NCBI RefSeq assembly: GCF_019925205.1
Contig: NC_083563.1
Location: 11,603,228 to 11,667,227 of the forward strand
Direction of reading: 5' to 3'
Origin: Metopolophium dirhodum
Lineage: Eukaryota; Arthropoda; Insecta; Hemiptera; Aphididae
DNA: 64,000 nt
Below the pieces are notes generated by a model. The model saw only the letters and a program-made list of their open reading frames with translations, was not told the origin of the DNA and ran no database searches. The position numbers and the translations under genes are program-made. This document shows, in pieces, positions 37,101 through 47,869 of this stretch. Position 1 is the first letter of the stretch; each line of letters opens with the position of its first letter.

Positions 37101-39231
37101 AAATAAACCGGATTTAAGAGAAGAAATTATTGAAAGCTTGTGTTATGCTTGCACACATATAATTCAAGAATTAGTAAGGATTGATTTAATAATTGTCATA
37201 AAGTGTTTTCCTTTAAGGAGGCTGGAGCAACCATATTTTTCATACATTTAGCTCCATAAATGAAAGAAAATTAAACATACTTCCTGTAGCTCGATTTCAA
37301 TTTTGAAAAGTAAATTAGGTTTATATTCCTCTTTTCTAAGTTTGCTCAGAAGTGGATTCTTATATTTTTCATTTCGTTCCTATCAACAACTAAGTCAAGT
37401 ATAAGTATATTTTGATAGAAATATAAACTTACTTTGCATCATATTATATTAATTACGGGTGTTAGAACATTTTGTAAGAATCATAGTAAATATAAAAATA
37501 TTAAATATTACCTGCATTCCAAACAATTATAAATCAATTAGTGCTAAATTCGTCCCTAAAAGTGCGAAAACGGATTACACACACTAGTGTTCATGGGGGG
37601 ATGGAGTGGCCAAGCAGACTAAGGCGTCGGCTGTGACGCAGCCGATCCGAGTTTGATACCTTGGCCACGGGCGGCATTTTTCTTCGGGCAAGTCACGGTG
37701 TCCGGAGAACAAGTACCGCCATCCCCCCCACCCGGGGCACGGCAGAAACCTACGGGTGCCACATTAGAAATTCTGCCAAAACACAACACACACGTGTAAC
37801 AACCTACCCAATTTAAAAGCCTACAGTGTCCTCCCCCACACCCAATGGCCTGTTGCCGCGGGTTACCCAATAAAAAAAAAAACTCATGTTCATTTACTTC
37901 TAACACTTGACACAACAAAAATGTACATTTAATATGAAATGCCTAAAAACTACCCTTTAAAACATTTGGTGCTCCAAACCCCTTAAAATGCATTTATTCA
38001 AATTCTGATTTTTAGAATTTTTAAGTATACATAAAGACCATATTTTCAAATTCCTGATTCCTAATATTTTTTTTTTTACTTAAAGTGTTCTATTTTTCTA
38101 TGGCGATACAAACTTCTATTTTTAAAATGATAATCCCCGTTTACTGAAAATTTTGATTTAGATAAATCAATAATAAGTTGATTCTTTAAAATGATTATAC
38201 CTACTAAGGATTTAATATGTAATATTACTTGTTACTGAACACTGTCTTTTACTATTATGCCCTACTCATATGCGTCATGTAAAGAAAAATTACGTTTAGT
38301 TAAATATTTCAATTAATACTTTATAAGAGTCCCTACTCTCTATATAGCCTAAGAACACGCCAAGCAAATAAAAAAACTTATGACCCTGAAAAAAAATAGA
38401 GGGGTCCCAGCTGCGTTTGCGACCATGGCCAGGTCAAAACCAATGCATCTCCTTATATCTCAAACCTTACCTTCACACAGACCTCCACATTCATGTCACT
38501 GAAACAGCCAAGCTATTTTACTCTAAATTCAGAAATCGCCTTCAAAATCACATGAACCATCATGTTAAATGTTACTATCCATCTCCATGCCCAGGAACCT
38601 CCCTAGAAGACTTAAGCGATAATGGCCCCAAGATCTTATAAATTAAACACACAAAAACTTAAATAATTTGTAAATTCACAGCAAAATGCCTTCACTGGTT
38701 GATTTTCCCCTCAAGTCTGCTACATTATAATATTTTAAAAAACATCCGTTATGCTTATTATACTTTTATGAATAAATTGTATAAATTCTAGAATAAAAAA
38801 AAATAAAAAATTGAGATCTTAGGAGTAAAACCACCAATTAAAACAATTGGAGGATAATGCTTCTGAGGGTTCAGGCATAACGGTTTTAAACGTTATAATT
38901 ATCTGACTTTAAAAATAAAGATAAATTTTATATAAATAAATGGATATTAAATTGTTTTTAGACAATATTTAAACAAATCTGATGTCATACGCCCAATAAT
39001 ATTATTCTCTATAGTTTTGGTGATCGATGATTTTATTCCAAGAATGTATATAATGTGCGTGGGCCAGACAAAACAAAACGTGCACTAACATCCTCTTAAA
39101 AATAATGTATAATATTCAATTTTTATTTTCAGGAATCTTTGGATGATTTACCAGAAGAAATACTTAATAAGGAAAAAGAAAGATTACAATTTAAAAAAAT
39201 GGAAGAACAAATTAAAGATTTTTTGTTGTAA
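34110..39231 (+). CDS. CTU2: Cytoplasmic tRNA 2-thiolation protein 2 (CTU2/NCS2)
   Basis: Nine coding exons: 34110-34168, 34317-34391, 34447-34646, 34710-34932, 35000-35135, 36511-36654, 36722-36871, 36943-37173, 39133-39231. They total 1,317 nt (438 aa), phase-consistent and closing with TAA. CTU2 partners CTU1 (NCS6) to thiolate U34 of Lys, Glu and Gln tRNAs, receiving sulfur from URM1. Diagnostic features are an N-terminal CRKC then YCKACF cysteine pairs, LVCVSGSQSSVSLLHM (the P-loop-like site of the ATP-pyrophosphatase fold), LGRGSQIALDI, TIRPMRNLSAKEISYY, DFPSTVSTIFRTGEKI, and C-terminal CLLC, CNGCNC and CYAC clusters. Exon 6 uses the acceptor before GGGCTTGCC, the only one that keeps frame. 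Introns 5 and 8 are enlarged by transposons. Its 3' end converges with the kinase gene. Confidence 0.95.
35234..35367. mobile_element. Pogo/Tc1-type 134 bp MITE in CTU2 intron 5
   Basis: The ends CAGTCAAACTTCCCATT and, in complement, CAGTGAAAACTTTAAAT form short imperfect inverted repeats flanked by TA on both sides. This fits the TA target preference of Tc1/mariner/pogo elements. No coding capacity. Confidence 0.55.
35594..36462 (-). mobile_element. hAT element with perfect 8 bp target duplication
   Basis: The left terminus CAGGGCTCGGAACTTAGTGC is mirrored by the right terminus, complement CAGGGCTCGGAACTTAATGC. ATAATAAC occurs immediately outside each end (35586-35593 and 36463-36470), a perfect hAT target duplication. 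The 869 bp element carries a short transposase remnant and several ATATGCA-like motifs near both ends. It lies in CTU2 intron 5. Confidence 0.9.
35976..36158 (-). pseudogene. Possible hAT transposase fragment
   Basis: The minus-strand frame contains a stretch like RVSEEVRNQFGTVRKVVANV followed by KKYLKKH. It resembles the VK..V..FKKS segment near the first catalytic region of some hAT transposases. Its position inside a verified hAT element supports the idea, but similarity is short and the call is tentative. Confidence 0.4.
37595..37882 (+). mobile_element. tRNA-derived SINE in CTU2 intron 8
   Basis: A tRNA-like head contains a perfect A-box match TGGCCAAGCAG (37607-37617) and a B-box-like AGTTTGATACC (about 37650-37660), with a Leu/Ser-like long variable region between. 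A ~210 bp unrelated body follows, ending in an A-rich tail (37872-37882). CTAGTGTTCAT before the element and CTCATGTTCAT after the tail (9 of 11 match) look like the target duplication. The spacing and GC-rich body argue for a SINE, not a functional tRNA. Confidence 0.8.
38395..38641 (+). pseudogene. Non-LTR retrotransposon RT tail in CTU2 intron 8
   Basis: The 74-codon frame has LHTDLHIHVTETAKLFYSKF then RLQNHMNHHV and a closing stop. It resembles the last residues of jockey/R1-type ORF2 proteins, where an LH.DL.I..V.E......K...RL..H.N block precedes the stop. An A-rich stretch near 38794-38810 could be the 3' tail. It lies in the sense orientation of CTU2. Confidence 0.55.
39070..39097. mobile_element. 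Solitary end of a TTAA-type MITE
   Basis: ACGTGCACTAACATCCTCTTAA matches the right-hand ends of the fold-back elements in DCAF1 and the element ending at 5437. The opposite end was not identified. Confidence 0.4.
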
Positions 39232-39238
39232 GATTTGG

Positions 39239-39244
39239 AATAAA
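39239..39244 (+). terminator. CTU2 poly(A) signal AATAAA
   Basis: AATAAA lies 8 bp beyond the CTU2 stop codon. Very close, but the first canonical signal; cleavage may also use later AT-rich sequence. Confidence 0.5.
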
Positions 39245-39996
39245 CGGTTAACCCAAGAATAGTGAACTATATTATAATGTTCTTTTATAAGTAAAAACAT
39301 TTATCTTTAAATAAGAAATAACATTTCAATATATTGACTCTAGTCTAAATTCTTCTTTGAAAATCATGCTTCCATAATATGATTTACAATATGATGGTAA
39401 TTAAAGAGAAATAATAATATGATTAATGAACATATAATAAATATAATATTGATCAATAGCAATTGCATATTAAAAATACATAGTTTATTTATCAGTTACC
39501 TAAAACTTTATCTATTAATATATTGGTATTTTCCAGAAAACTGCATTTTAACATAATAGTATTAATAAAATAATATTATCCAACATCAAGTATTTTTACT
39601 TTATTCTAGTATGTCAGATGTAGAAATTAATTAATTTGCTTACACATATATATTTTTAAACAAAGCGTGCTCAAGTCAATAAGAAATGTTTCAAATGTGC
39701 AATAAGTAACATTTACCAGTGAAATAGTTTAAACGAAAAAAAAAAAATGATAATAAATAATATTTTTTTACAAGTATAAATGTATAGATTTTCTTTTTGA
39801 CTAATCATATTGCAATATGTATTATACTATATTATATATAATTACAAAATATATAGGAAACCTTGTGAAATCCGTGTCCCTTATTCAATATTTTTATTTT
39901 TCTATCAAAAGTATTTACGTAAATAAAAGTATAAATATAAAGTAAAAAATATATATGTCTTATAAGTTTAAGCTGACAAAGAAAATAATGTTTAAA

Positions 39997-42900
39997 TTAG
40001 ACTCTTTGAGCTGGAATAATGGTCGAGGAGTCAGACATCAATTTACAATTAGATGAGATGTGAATGTCATTTATATTTTTACCAATTTCAGTATTTGTGG
40101 GACTTGTTTTTGGTTCTCCAAGTGCAGACGCATTTTTAGTTATTAGGTCTCTAATACCTTTAAATTGCTTTTTAACTAAATCCATACTTTGATTAGCATC
40201 AACAATCACTACCTAAAACAAACAATTGAATACATTTGGTTAAAATGTAAATAGTAAGCTATTATAATAAACTAGAACAAAGTTATTTAAATAAAAGTGG
40301 TTTTCTAAGTAAACATCATTATATTAAAACATAAAACATACACAATATTTATCTTAAGAACAATAAGGGCTTGCATTAATTGATATAGGTTAAATATTGT
40401 GGTAATACCTAAGTCCAGTTCGCCATAAATATATCTGAGGCAAGTAAAAATATTTTAATGCTGTTTTTCAACAAAAAACATTAAGAACATTCAAATTTAA
40501 TAACATAAATTAAATAATAATATGAAAACATATTGTTAAGGAATTTATTTGTTGTCAATCTAAGTGAGGGATTAAATACAAATTTAATACATGATACTTA
40601 TATCCCTTTGTAACAATGACTCATTACACCTTTCACCCCAACATTTATCAAATCTATGCTATATTTAAAATTATAATAAATTTACTAACAGGTATATTCT
40701 TTGGTACGTCAGTAATGTGTACATTTAACCACTTATCATGCAATTCATGTAAATGTTGTATGTATTCCAATGAAACATTTTTTTCTTCAGACCTATTCCT
40801 GGTTTTGATTCTTTGGTAAGCTATCTCTGGATCAGTCCTCAAATAAACTAAAAAATAAATATAATATATTAATGTTAAAAAAATTAATGATTTGATATTA
40901 TGCCATACTTATGAGGTCTGATTCAATTTGAACATTTTCTATTAGCCACTTATACCATGCATCTAGCACAGAATATTCGGGAGCTGCCATAAGATTATCT
41001 TTGTATAAGTTTTCAACAAATATATTTCTGGAAACGTAAATATTTTATTTTGTTACTTAAATTTCTGCTTATTTGTCAAATTAGCAATATAATAATAACA
41101 ATTTTGAATATCAAATATAAATTAAATGTACCTATCATGTACCTTATATTATGTAGTAATTCTACTCAACTTGAAACCAAAAGAGCATAAATATATTGTA
41201 ACTATTAAAATCTATATTTTTATTAGTTCAAGTAGATATGACATATATGTACTTTTACAATTTAGGTATAAAACAAAAATTGTAATTTGTTCTTAGCCAA
41301 TTTAGAATTAGGTAGGGTGAACTTTTTTTTTTTCATTTGTTATTTGATACAACATAATAAAAACAAACTATACTCTAGCAAGAGAATGCGCCATTATGTA
41401 CTAACTAAAACTAGTTCCCCACACAACACCCCGCCATAGGAGAACCTGTTTTGATAGCAGGGGGGTGCGCAGAACGTCTCTCTCGCTGAACTGAGTTATT
41501 AAGCAAAATACAGAGCGGCAAGGTTAAAAATACATTTTAAAACGGTCAACTACTTTTCTAAAAATCCACAAGCCATTACTGTGAGCAAGAATAGTGATTT
41601 TACATAAAATATTAAGAAGATATGCAAAATAAAAGTTTATCACTGTTTAGAAATCAAATGATTCAAATAAATACTTTAAGTATTCATAATTATTTCATTT
41701 TTTGTTGATATTGAATGTAAAAACAAATTAAATTTATATGTGAACTGTTGAACTAAAATGGACATCAATTGACAATATCTAACAACAATAATTATAGTTA
41801 ATTATTAAGTAATAACTATTTTTACCATTATAGTTATACAGGATGTAACAGAAAGATCTGACGAAAAAAAAATTATGCTACTTAAACGTATGACAACAAT
41901 TGTTAATATTATGTGATAAGTAAATAATTTAAGAAATATACACATGTCAGCAAATTCCCAAAACAATTTAAGATATTAAAATAATTCTAAAAAATAAACT
42001 ACTTGACTTATACAACTGTTTTTACCATCAAAATTATTCTTATAATCAGTTTCACAAATAGGATATATTGAAATTATCCAAAAAATTTAAATCAAATTTA
42101 AATTATAATTTTATGTATATTATACATGTAACGCGAGTGACTAAAAATTATATATATAAAAAAAAACTTTAAAATTTTGAACATAGCATTTAAAAAGTTA
42201 AAAAGTTAAAAGCATTTAACAAGTTATGGCATCTGTCAGATCTCAGTGGGACACCCTGTACTATAGTATATTGATAAAAAAAAATATTTTTATGTTAATT
42301 CCTTATCATGATTAAGGATCGTTAAAACCTAATTAATATATATAAAATGTAGATTTAACATTGAAAAACCACAAATTATTCAATATTTTTTTTTAAATAA
42401 TAATCACGAGGTATTTCATTAGAATATTTATGATAATGTTTATAGAATTGAGCAAACAACAAAAATACTTTGATCTATTATTACATATTCATATTTATTT
42501 CTCAATAAAATATTATAACAAATAAGTTTTGATATTTTAATTGTGTGCACAAGCTATCAAAATGCTTAAAATACAGATTACACCATAAAATGTAAAAAAG
42601 AAAATATTATTTAACAGTGTAGTTAGGTATTAATAAAGAAAATAGAATACTTGAAATATTTTTTTTGTTTATTTGTTTATGTTTATGGGAAGCTAAAGAG
42701 TAACAAGAGTTTTTAATTTAAACAAATTATTATGTAGAATTATAGAACAAGTCAACATGAGTCATGCAATCATTTCCATTATATTATGTAACTATAAATT
42801 GAAAAATAATAGGTACAAGGAAATTAAAACAAAATTTAAAATTTATATATCAGCTGTTGGTAACTAATATTTGATAGAAATAATTTCATATTTGCCATTT

Positions 42901-44162
42901 TTTGTTATTCATTAAGGTTAGGAATGTCAGTCTGTGAAACATTTACATTTTTAAGACTTATGATTTATAATCACACAATACACATCTGGTTATCAATCCG
43001 TTTAAATCTTAAAAAAAAACCGCTTTAGTTGCATACCCCCCACTATCGGTATATTCAGTACATATATATATATATATAAATATATATCATCTATATATAT
43101 ACACGTATGTATTATATGGGCGAGAAACACTGACAATACCACACTTGAATATTAACATGAATAGCAATAATATTATGTATCTGTATCATGACGTATTATA
43201 TCGGCAAGTTGAAACATAATAAGTTTCCAAAACGCCAGTAGAACTGCGTAAAAATAAAAATACAACCGTGGAGGTACAGCGTCCAATCAAAATGCTTGCC
43301 TACGTGCCGTGAAAAAATCAGAAGCTCAACATGTTAAAGAAAAACGAGTATCCTCTCACCCACTAAGTTCCTGCCAATTCAATCTGTCGTTATATTATGT
43401 TGGTTTTACCCACGGCGGCGGCCGGCCTACGATAATACTAATTTCCACCTTTAATAATAACAACAATACGATATTTTATAACAATGACAGAATGGGCGGG
43501 AAAAAAATTATGACAAATAATCAAAATCCAAAATGGGTAATTACCGGGCGCTATAGATGGACCGTTCCATTATCTTGATGTTCTGACCGGGTAGTTTCGG
43601 TCTGGTCTGGTGCAGTTCCAACATGGTCCTCTGCACGATGGACTGAAACGCGAAGCTCCACCGTTTCGGGTCCTCGTACATCAGGCCCTGGAAAAACGAA
43701 AACTTACAATACACTGTGCATGGGTATAATACACCGGCGGCTAGGGCCGGAAGTACGCGGCGACTGGGAGATCCCGGTACGCCGGCGAGACGACGACGAC
43801 GACGTGCTCACCAAAAAGTTATGGCCGCGCACGTCCTGCCATTTGTGCACCGGTTCCTTGGCGAGGTACACGTTCGGGCAGTCTGCGAACTGTTCCAAAA
43901 AAGTAGTTTTTCCGCTACCCACGTTCCCCTCGACGAACACCGTGTACGGTCGGCTGCCGCATTCGTTGACGGCCATGTTTGCTCGAGTCCTGGAAATAAA
44001 CTCCGCGGCAATGTTGTACAGCAAATGACCTGGACGTCGACGAGACGTGTTCGTCGGGTGGATACAGAGGCGCGAAACCGGCGGTGCGCAACGGAGCAAT
44101 GACGTTGTAGACAATGGAGACAAGCCGTGGTGGCGTCGACAACACAAACACAACGAATTCAT
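39997..44162 (-). CDS. dnk: Deoxynucleoside kinase (dNK/TK2 family)
   Basis: Five coding exons: 43812-44162, 43545-43687, 40909-41027, 40686-40847, 39997-40208. They total 987 nt (328 aa) from the first ATG; an in-frame ATG at 43976 would give 266 aa, the usual insect dNK size. The enzyme phosphorylates deoxynucleosides to monophosphates in dNTP salvage. The P-loop GNVGSGKT is at residues 79-86, followed by EPVHKW, the DPKRWSFAFQ helix, the ERS catalytic motif at 158-160, SVLDAWYKWL, YLRTDPEIAYQRIK and an Arg-rich lid RIKTRNRSEEK around 217-227. The first 62 residues are rich in Arg, Ser and Cys with almost no acidic residues, consistent with a mitochondrial presequence; this is inferred. Intron 2 is 2.5 kb. 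The first exon lies in CpG-rich DNA. The exon 5 acceptor GGTAG|TG was chosen because it keeps frame. Confidence 0.93.
41839..42258. mobile_element. TA-flanked MITE, 420 bp, in kinase intron 2
   Basis: The left end CAGGATGTAACAGAAAGATC and the complement of the right end CAGGGTGTCCCACTGAGATC are imperfect ~25 bp inverted repeats, both continuing to TGAC. Each is bordered by TA, as for Tc1/mariner-type elements. The interior is AT-rich and non-coding. Confidence 0.75.
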
Positions 44163-47100
44163 CGCTTTTAACCGCCAAAACTTGTTGTCCCCCCTGACCC
44201 GTTGTTGTCGTTGTTGAAACCGAACCGATTATGTTATGCCGCCGCTGTTATCGCCCTCGAGACTACTATCAATTCAAATGCCATCATGTGGGCCGTGCGC
44301 GTGACCGGCAACGGCGTCATGATTGTTTGGCTTTGAACTTTGGGACTTGGGTACTAATTTCTTAATTTATTATTCGAAAACCGTGAAAGAACAGCTCTAC
44401 AACGGTGGCTATCAGGCTATGGAACCGTGGTTAAGCTTTATTTATGTACATTTACGTCCGCATTTAATTTAATATAGTTATTAGATCACAGAATAATTAT
44501 TCTGTGGTCATACATAGCCCCTAGGTCTTTACATTTGAAAGTTTTAAATTTAAAAATAAGGCATTTCTGTTTGTGATAATTCGAATTTTGTTGAATGTAA
44601 TTCCCCCGAAAAAAATCTATACTGATATTAAAGAGTATAGAATACCTGCTATAAAAGAAAAGAAATATACAAAATATAGATCACTGAACTAAATACATAT
44701 TTAATTTAGTCTTCCGTGTAAAATATTAGATTACCAGAATACCTATTGATACTATAAATAATAAATATCACGCATGTCACATCGTTTCTATATAATATAT
44801 AATAATAAAGAACTACCATCACAGATTATATGAAAATAGTTTGTTCATAATATAATCTGTGGAACTACTAAAGAAGTAATTACCTGCTATAGTATTATTA
44901 TAATAGATAGTAGATGCCATGAGTCATGATTTATGACGCTATAATTGCTATAACTTATTAGTTTTTACTGAAGTAGTGAAGTGTGAAGTCCAAAACTCCA
45001 AAAGAGTTCACAGTAAATACTATAATCTCTTTTTTTTATAATAGAGTAATAATTGTCACACCACTGGCGACATACCGAGTAGGCAATCGCTTATTTTCGT
45101 AGTTATTCATTGAAATATTGTTGGCTGCACACTTAATATAATAATTTTTCACCGATTGCCACCGGACAGTCGTAGAACACTTATTGAGTCTTGAGACCCA
45201 AATTGTCAAATTATAATTTCTATAATTCTATATACATGCTCGAACAAAAAAATTAAATAACATAAGGATAGCTCAGAGACGCACCCGGAAGGATTGCTTT
45301 GGGACTGAAGCACCCCCAAAAGAAATTATTTTTTACATTATAGCATATCGTCACAAATATAATAGACGTTAGGTAACTACACATATATAGTTAAATTCGT
45401 AGGTACTATAGGTGATAAGGTTTGTGGAAATCACCGATCGCTTATTTCGTTAAAAATTATATTTAGATTTATAGTTGCGTACAACTACTAGCGCATAGAA
45501 AAGACTAAAAGAGATTACGTCGGATCGACTTTAATTGGTAACTACGATAACAATAATAATTATAATTGTTTACCGAATACTGTCTGTGCCTTGTGGCATG
45601 GAAATCTCGTTTGGAGTGTTTGGACAATAAATTCAGTCCGTTCGATTTTGCCATTGTGACAGACGACAGTTGTTGTGTTGAATACGTATGTGTACAAGTT
45701 GTTTACTTAATACTTGTGTGTAAGGAAAGTATGAACATTTTTAAAACCCCCCCCAAACAAAAATCCTGAATGCGCGCTTGGGATGGCTTTACTTAGATAT
45801 AAGAGGGATTATGTTGGCCGGGAGTAAATAATTTTCTATAATATCTAATTTGTTCAGTAGATCGTATACCTTAGTGGCTTAGTGTACGTCCTGTATAGTG
45901 TGTGTATACCATGGCTCAAAATGTTAAAGCATATTATACCATTTATAGATTGTTTAGTCACTCTGTATACTTATTAGTTATTAGTTATTACTTATTACTT
46001 ACCTATACTGTTTGGTCTGTTTGTTATAAAATTTACATGAGTAAAATAATCAACAACAATGTTGCAATATCGTTTTGTGCAATAATATTTACATAGGTAC
46101 ATACTGACAGGAATCAATACCAACTGTTCGTCGTTCCGACATTAAAATTATTATTTAATTAATATTCATTATGAATCGTTTATAGATAACTAGGTAGTTA
46201 TACCTGCAGTGGCGGTGGCCGGCGAACATAGCTATTTTATGAAGTGAATTTAATTAGCCCTTTAGTCTCAGTGTCTCACATCAACACGATAACTATTATT
46301 GTCAGGTGGGTATTAATTCAAATGGTTGCTTCATAGGAAAAAAATGGTTAAAAAAAATAATCAGTGAAGTGATTTTACATAATATTTTATATAGATTATT
46401 ACATCATAAATAAGAATAATAAATAACATTGTGGGTACTCACCTTATCACTTTTATTTGGGAGTCTGTCTTCATTATAAATTTATAATATAGTCAATGTA
46501 TTAATGTAATGCTGATTGCTAATTCTAGGCATTTAGGTACCTATTAAGTAATTTATTTTATTGTTTATGTTGTTATAGTTTTATACTAGTGGCTTTTAAT
46601 AATAAAAAATAAAAATTGTATTGTGATAATTATATTTTATTTACTCATATGATGTATTCAATTTCAAATTTGTGTTATAAATTATAAAACAATAAAAAAA
46701 AGCGTTATGGAAGAGAGTGACAAATAACAATATTGGTCGAAACGTTTGATTAATAACCAATTAACTATAAGGCACAAGCCCACCCCACTGTACACTAAGG
46801 ACACTGAATTTAACTGAACACTTGTAATAATAACATAATATGTAGTTAAGCATTATGAAAATAATGGTAAGTCATTCAGCAATTGGACTTAGTTTTGAAG
46901 GTATAGCTATTAGAAATCTGAGACCCACCCAAGGTGTTTTACTTAACAAGTTGAGGGATGTTCATTTGCTACCAATTTGATACAAACTAGATCATGATCA
47001 TGCCACATATAAACATAAACCAAAATCAAATTGTGCTAAGTCCCCTAAGCCATTTATTTCAATAAAATAATCAGTCCGTTCTAGATATTCAAACATAATA

Positions 47101-47869
47101 TTGCTAGACCTAGTAGGCACCGGCTCCGATCCCCAAAAACCAAGTATGGCGACTATAGTGAATTATCTGCGTTTACTAATTGGTAATTATGTATTAAAAA
47201 TTAAAATACTATTAAAATCCAATATTTGTCGCCGACCGCCGTAGTGATTTTGTAGTAGTTTGGCACCACTACCCACAAGCTCTATTTTAGCACTTAGTGG
47301 TTGGCATAAGAAGTTAGGCACGTGAAGAGCTCTAACTAAGTACATACTATTTGTGTTTACAAATAAAATATAAATTAAGATACACAACACATATAATTAA
47401 TAATTTATATATTTATATTGATAGTGGGTAGGTGGTTTCTAAAATTAAGAAATAAAGCAATGTTTGGAATATTTAACCAAATTTTAAAACGTCAACATTT
47501 GGTGAAAAAGAATTTGTATTTAGACTAGACAATATGATATATTACTGTATAATTGACATTTATGTACAAAAATTATTTTGTCAACAACAAACTATAGAAT
47601 ATAACCTCCGATAAGCTTTCAGAAAATCATCAAAAAGATTTCTTTAAAAACCATTTCATCATATTATCATAATACAAACATAATGTTACAATAAAACATA
47701 CAATAGATAACATTGTTTTCAATCACAGAAATACAAAACTGAACAGCGATATAACAATTTGGTAATTGTAAATTTGATGTATTTCAGAAGTAATGTCTTA
47801 TTATTTCTTATTACATATTATATCAATCTTTAAATTTAAACAAAAAAAATATATTAGATTTAATAATAA
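44163..47869. other. Intergenic sequence, kinase promoter side to DCAF1 3' end
   Basis: The first ~150 bp continue the CpG-rich promoter area of the kinase. After that the 3.5 kb are AT-rich without recognised exons. There is a perfect 18 bp palindrome ACAGAATAATTATTCTGT at 44488-44505 and a hairpin with 12 bp arms at 44820-44831/44850-44861. Short frames at 45566-45769, 45902-46096 and 47187-47390 show no domain. Confidence 0.5.

Noticed and set aside
37601..37670. Functional tRNA gene
   Set aside because: The promoter boxes are present, but the B-box is imperfect, no clean acceptor stem pairs, and the sequence continues into a SINE body with an A-tail.
43716..44102. Plus-strand frames over kinase exon 1
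   Set aside because: Shadows of the GC-rich, well-supported minus-strand exon carrying the P-loop.
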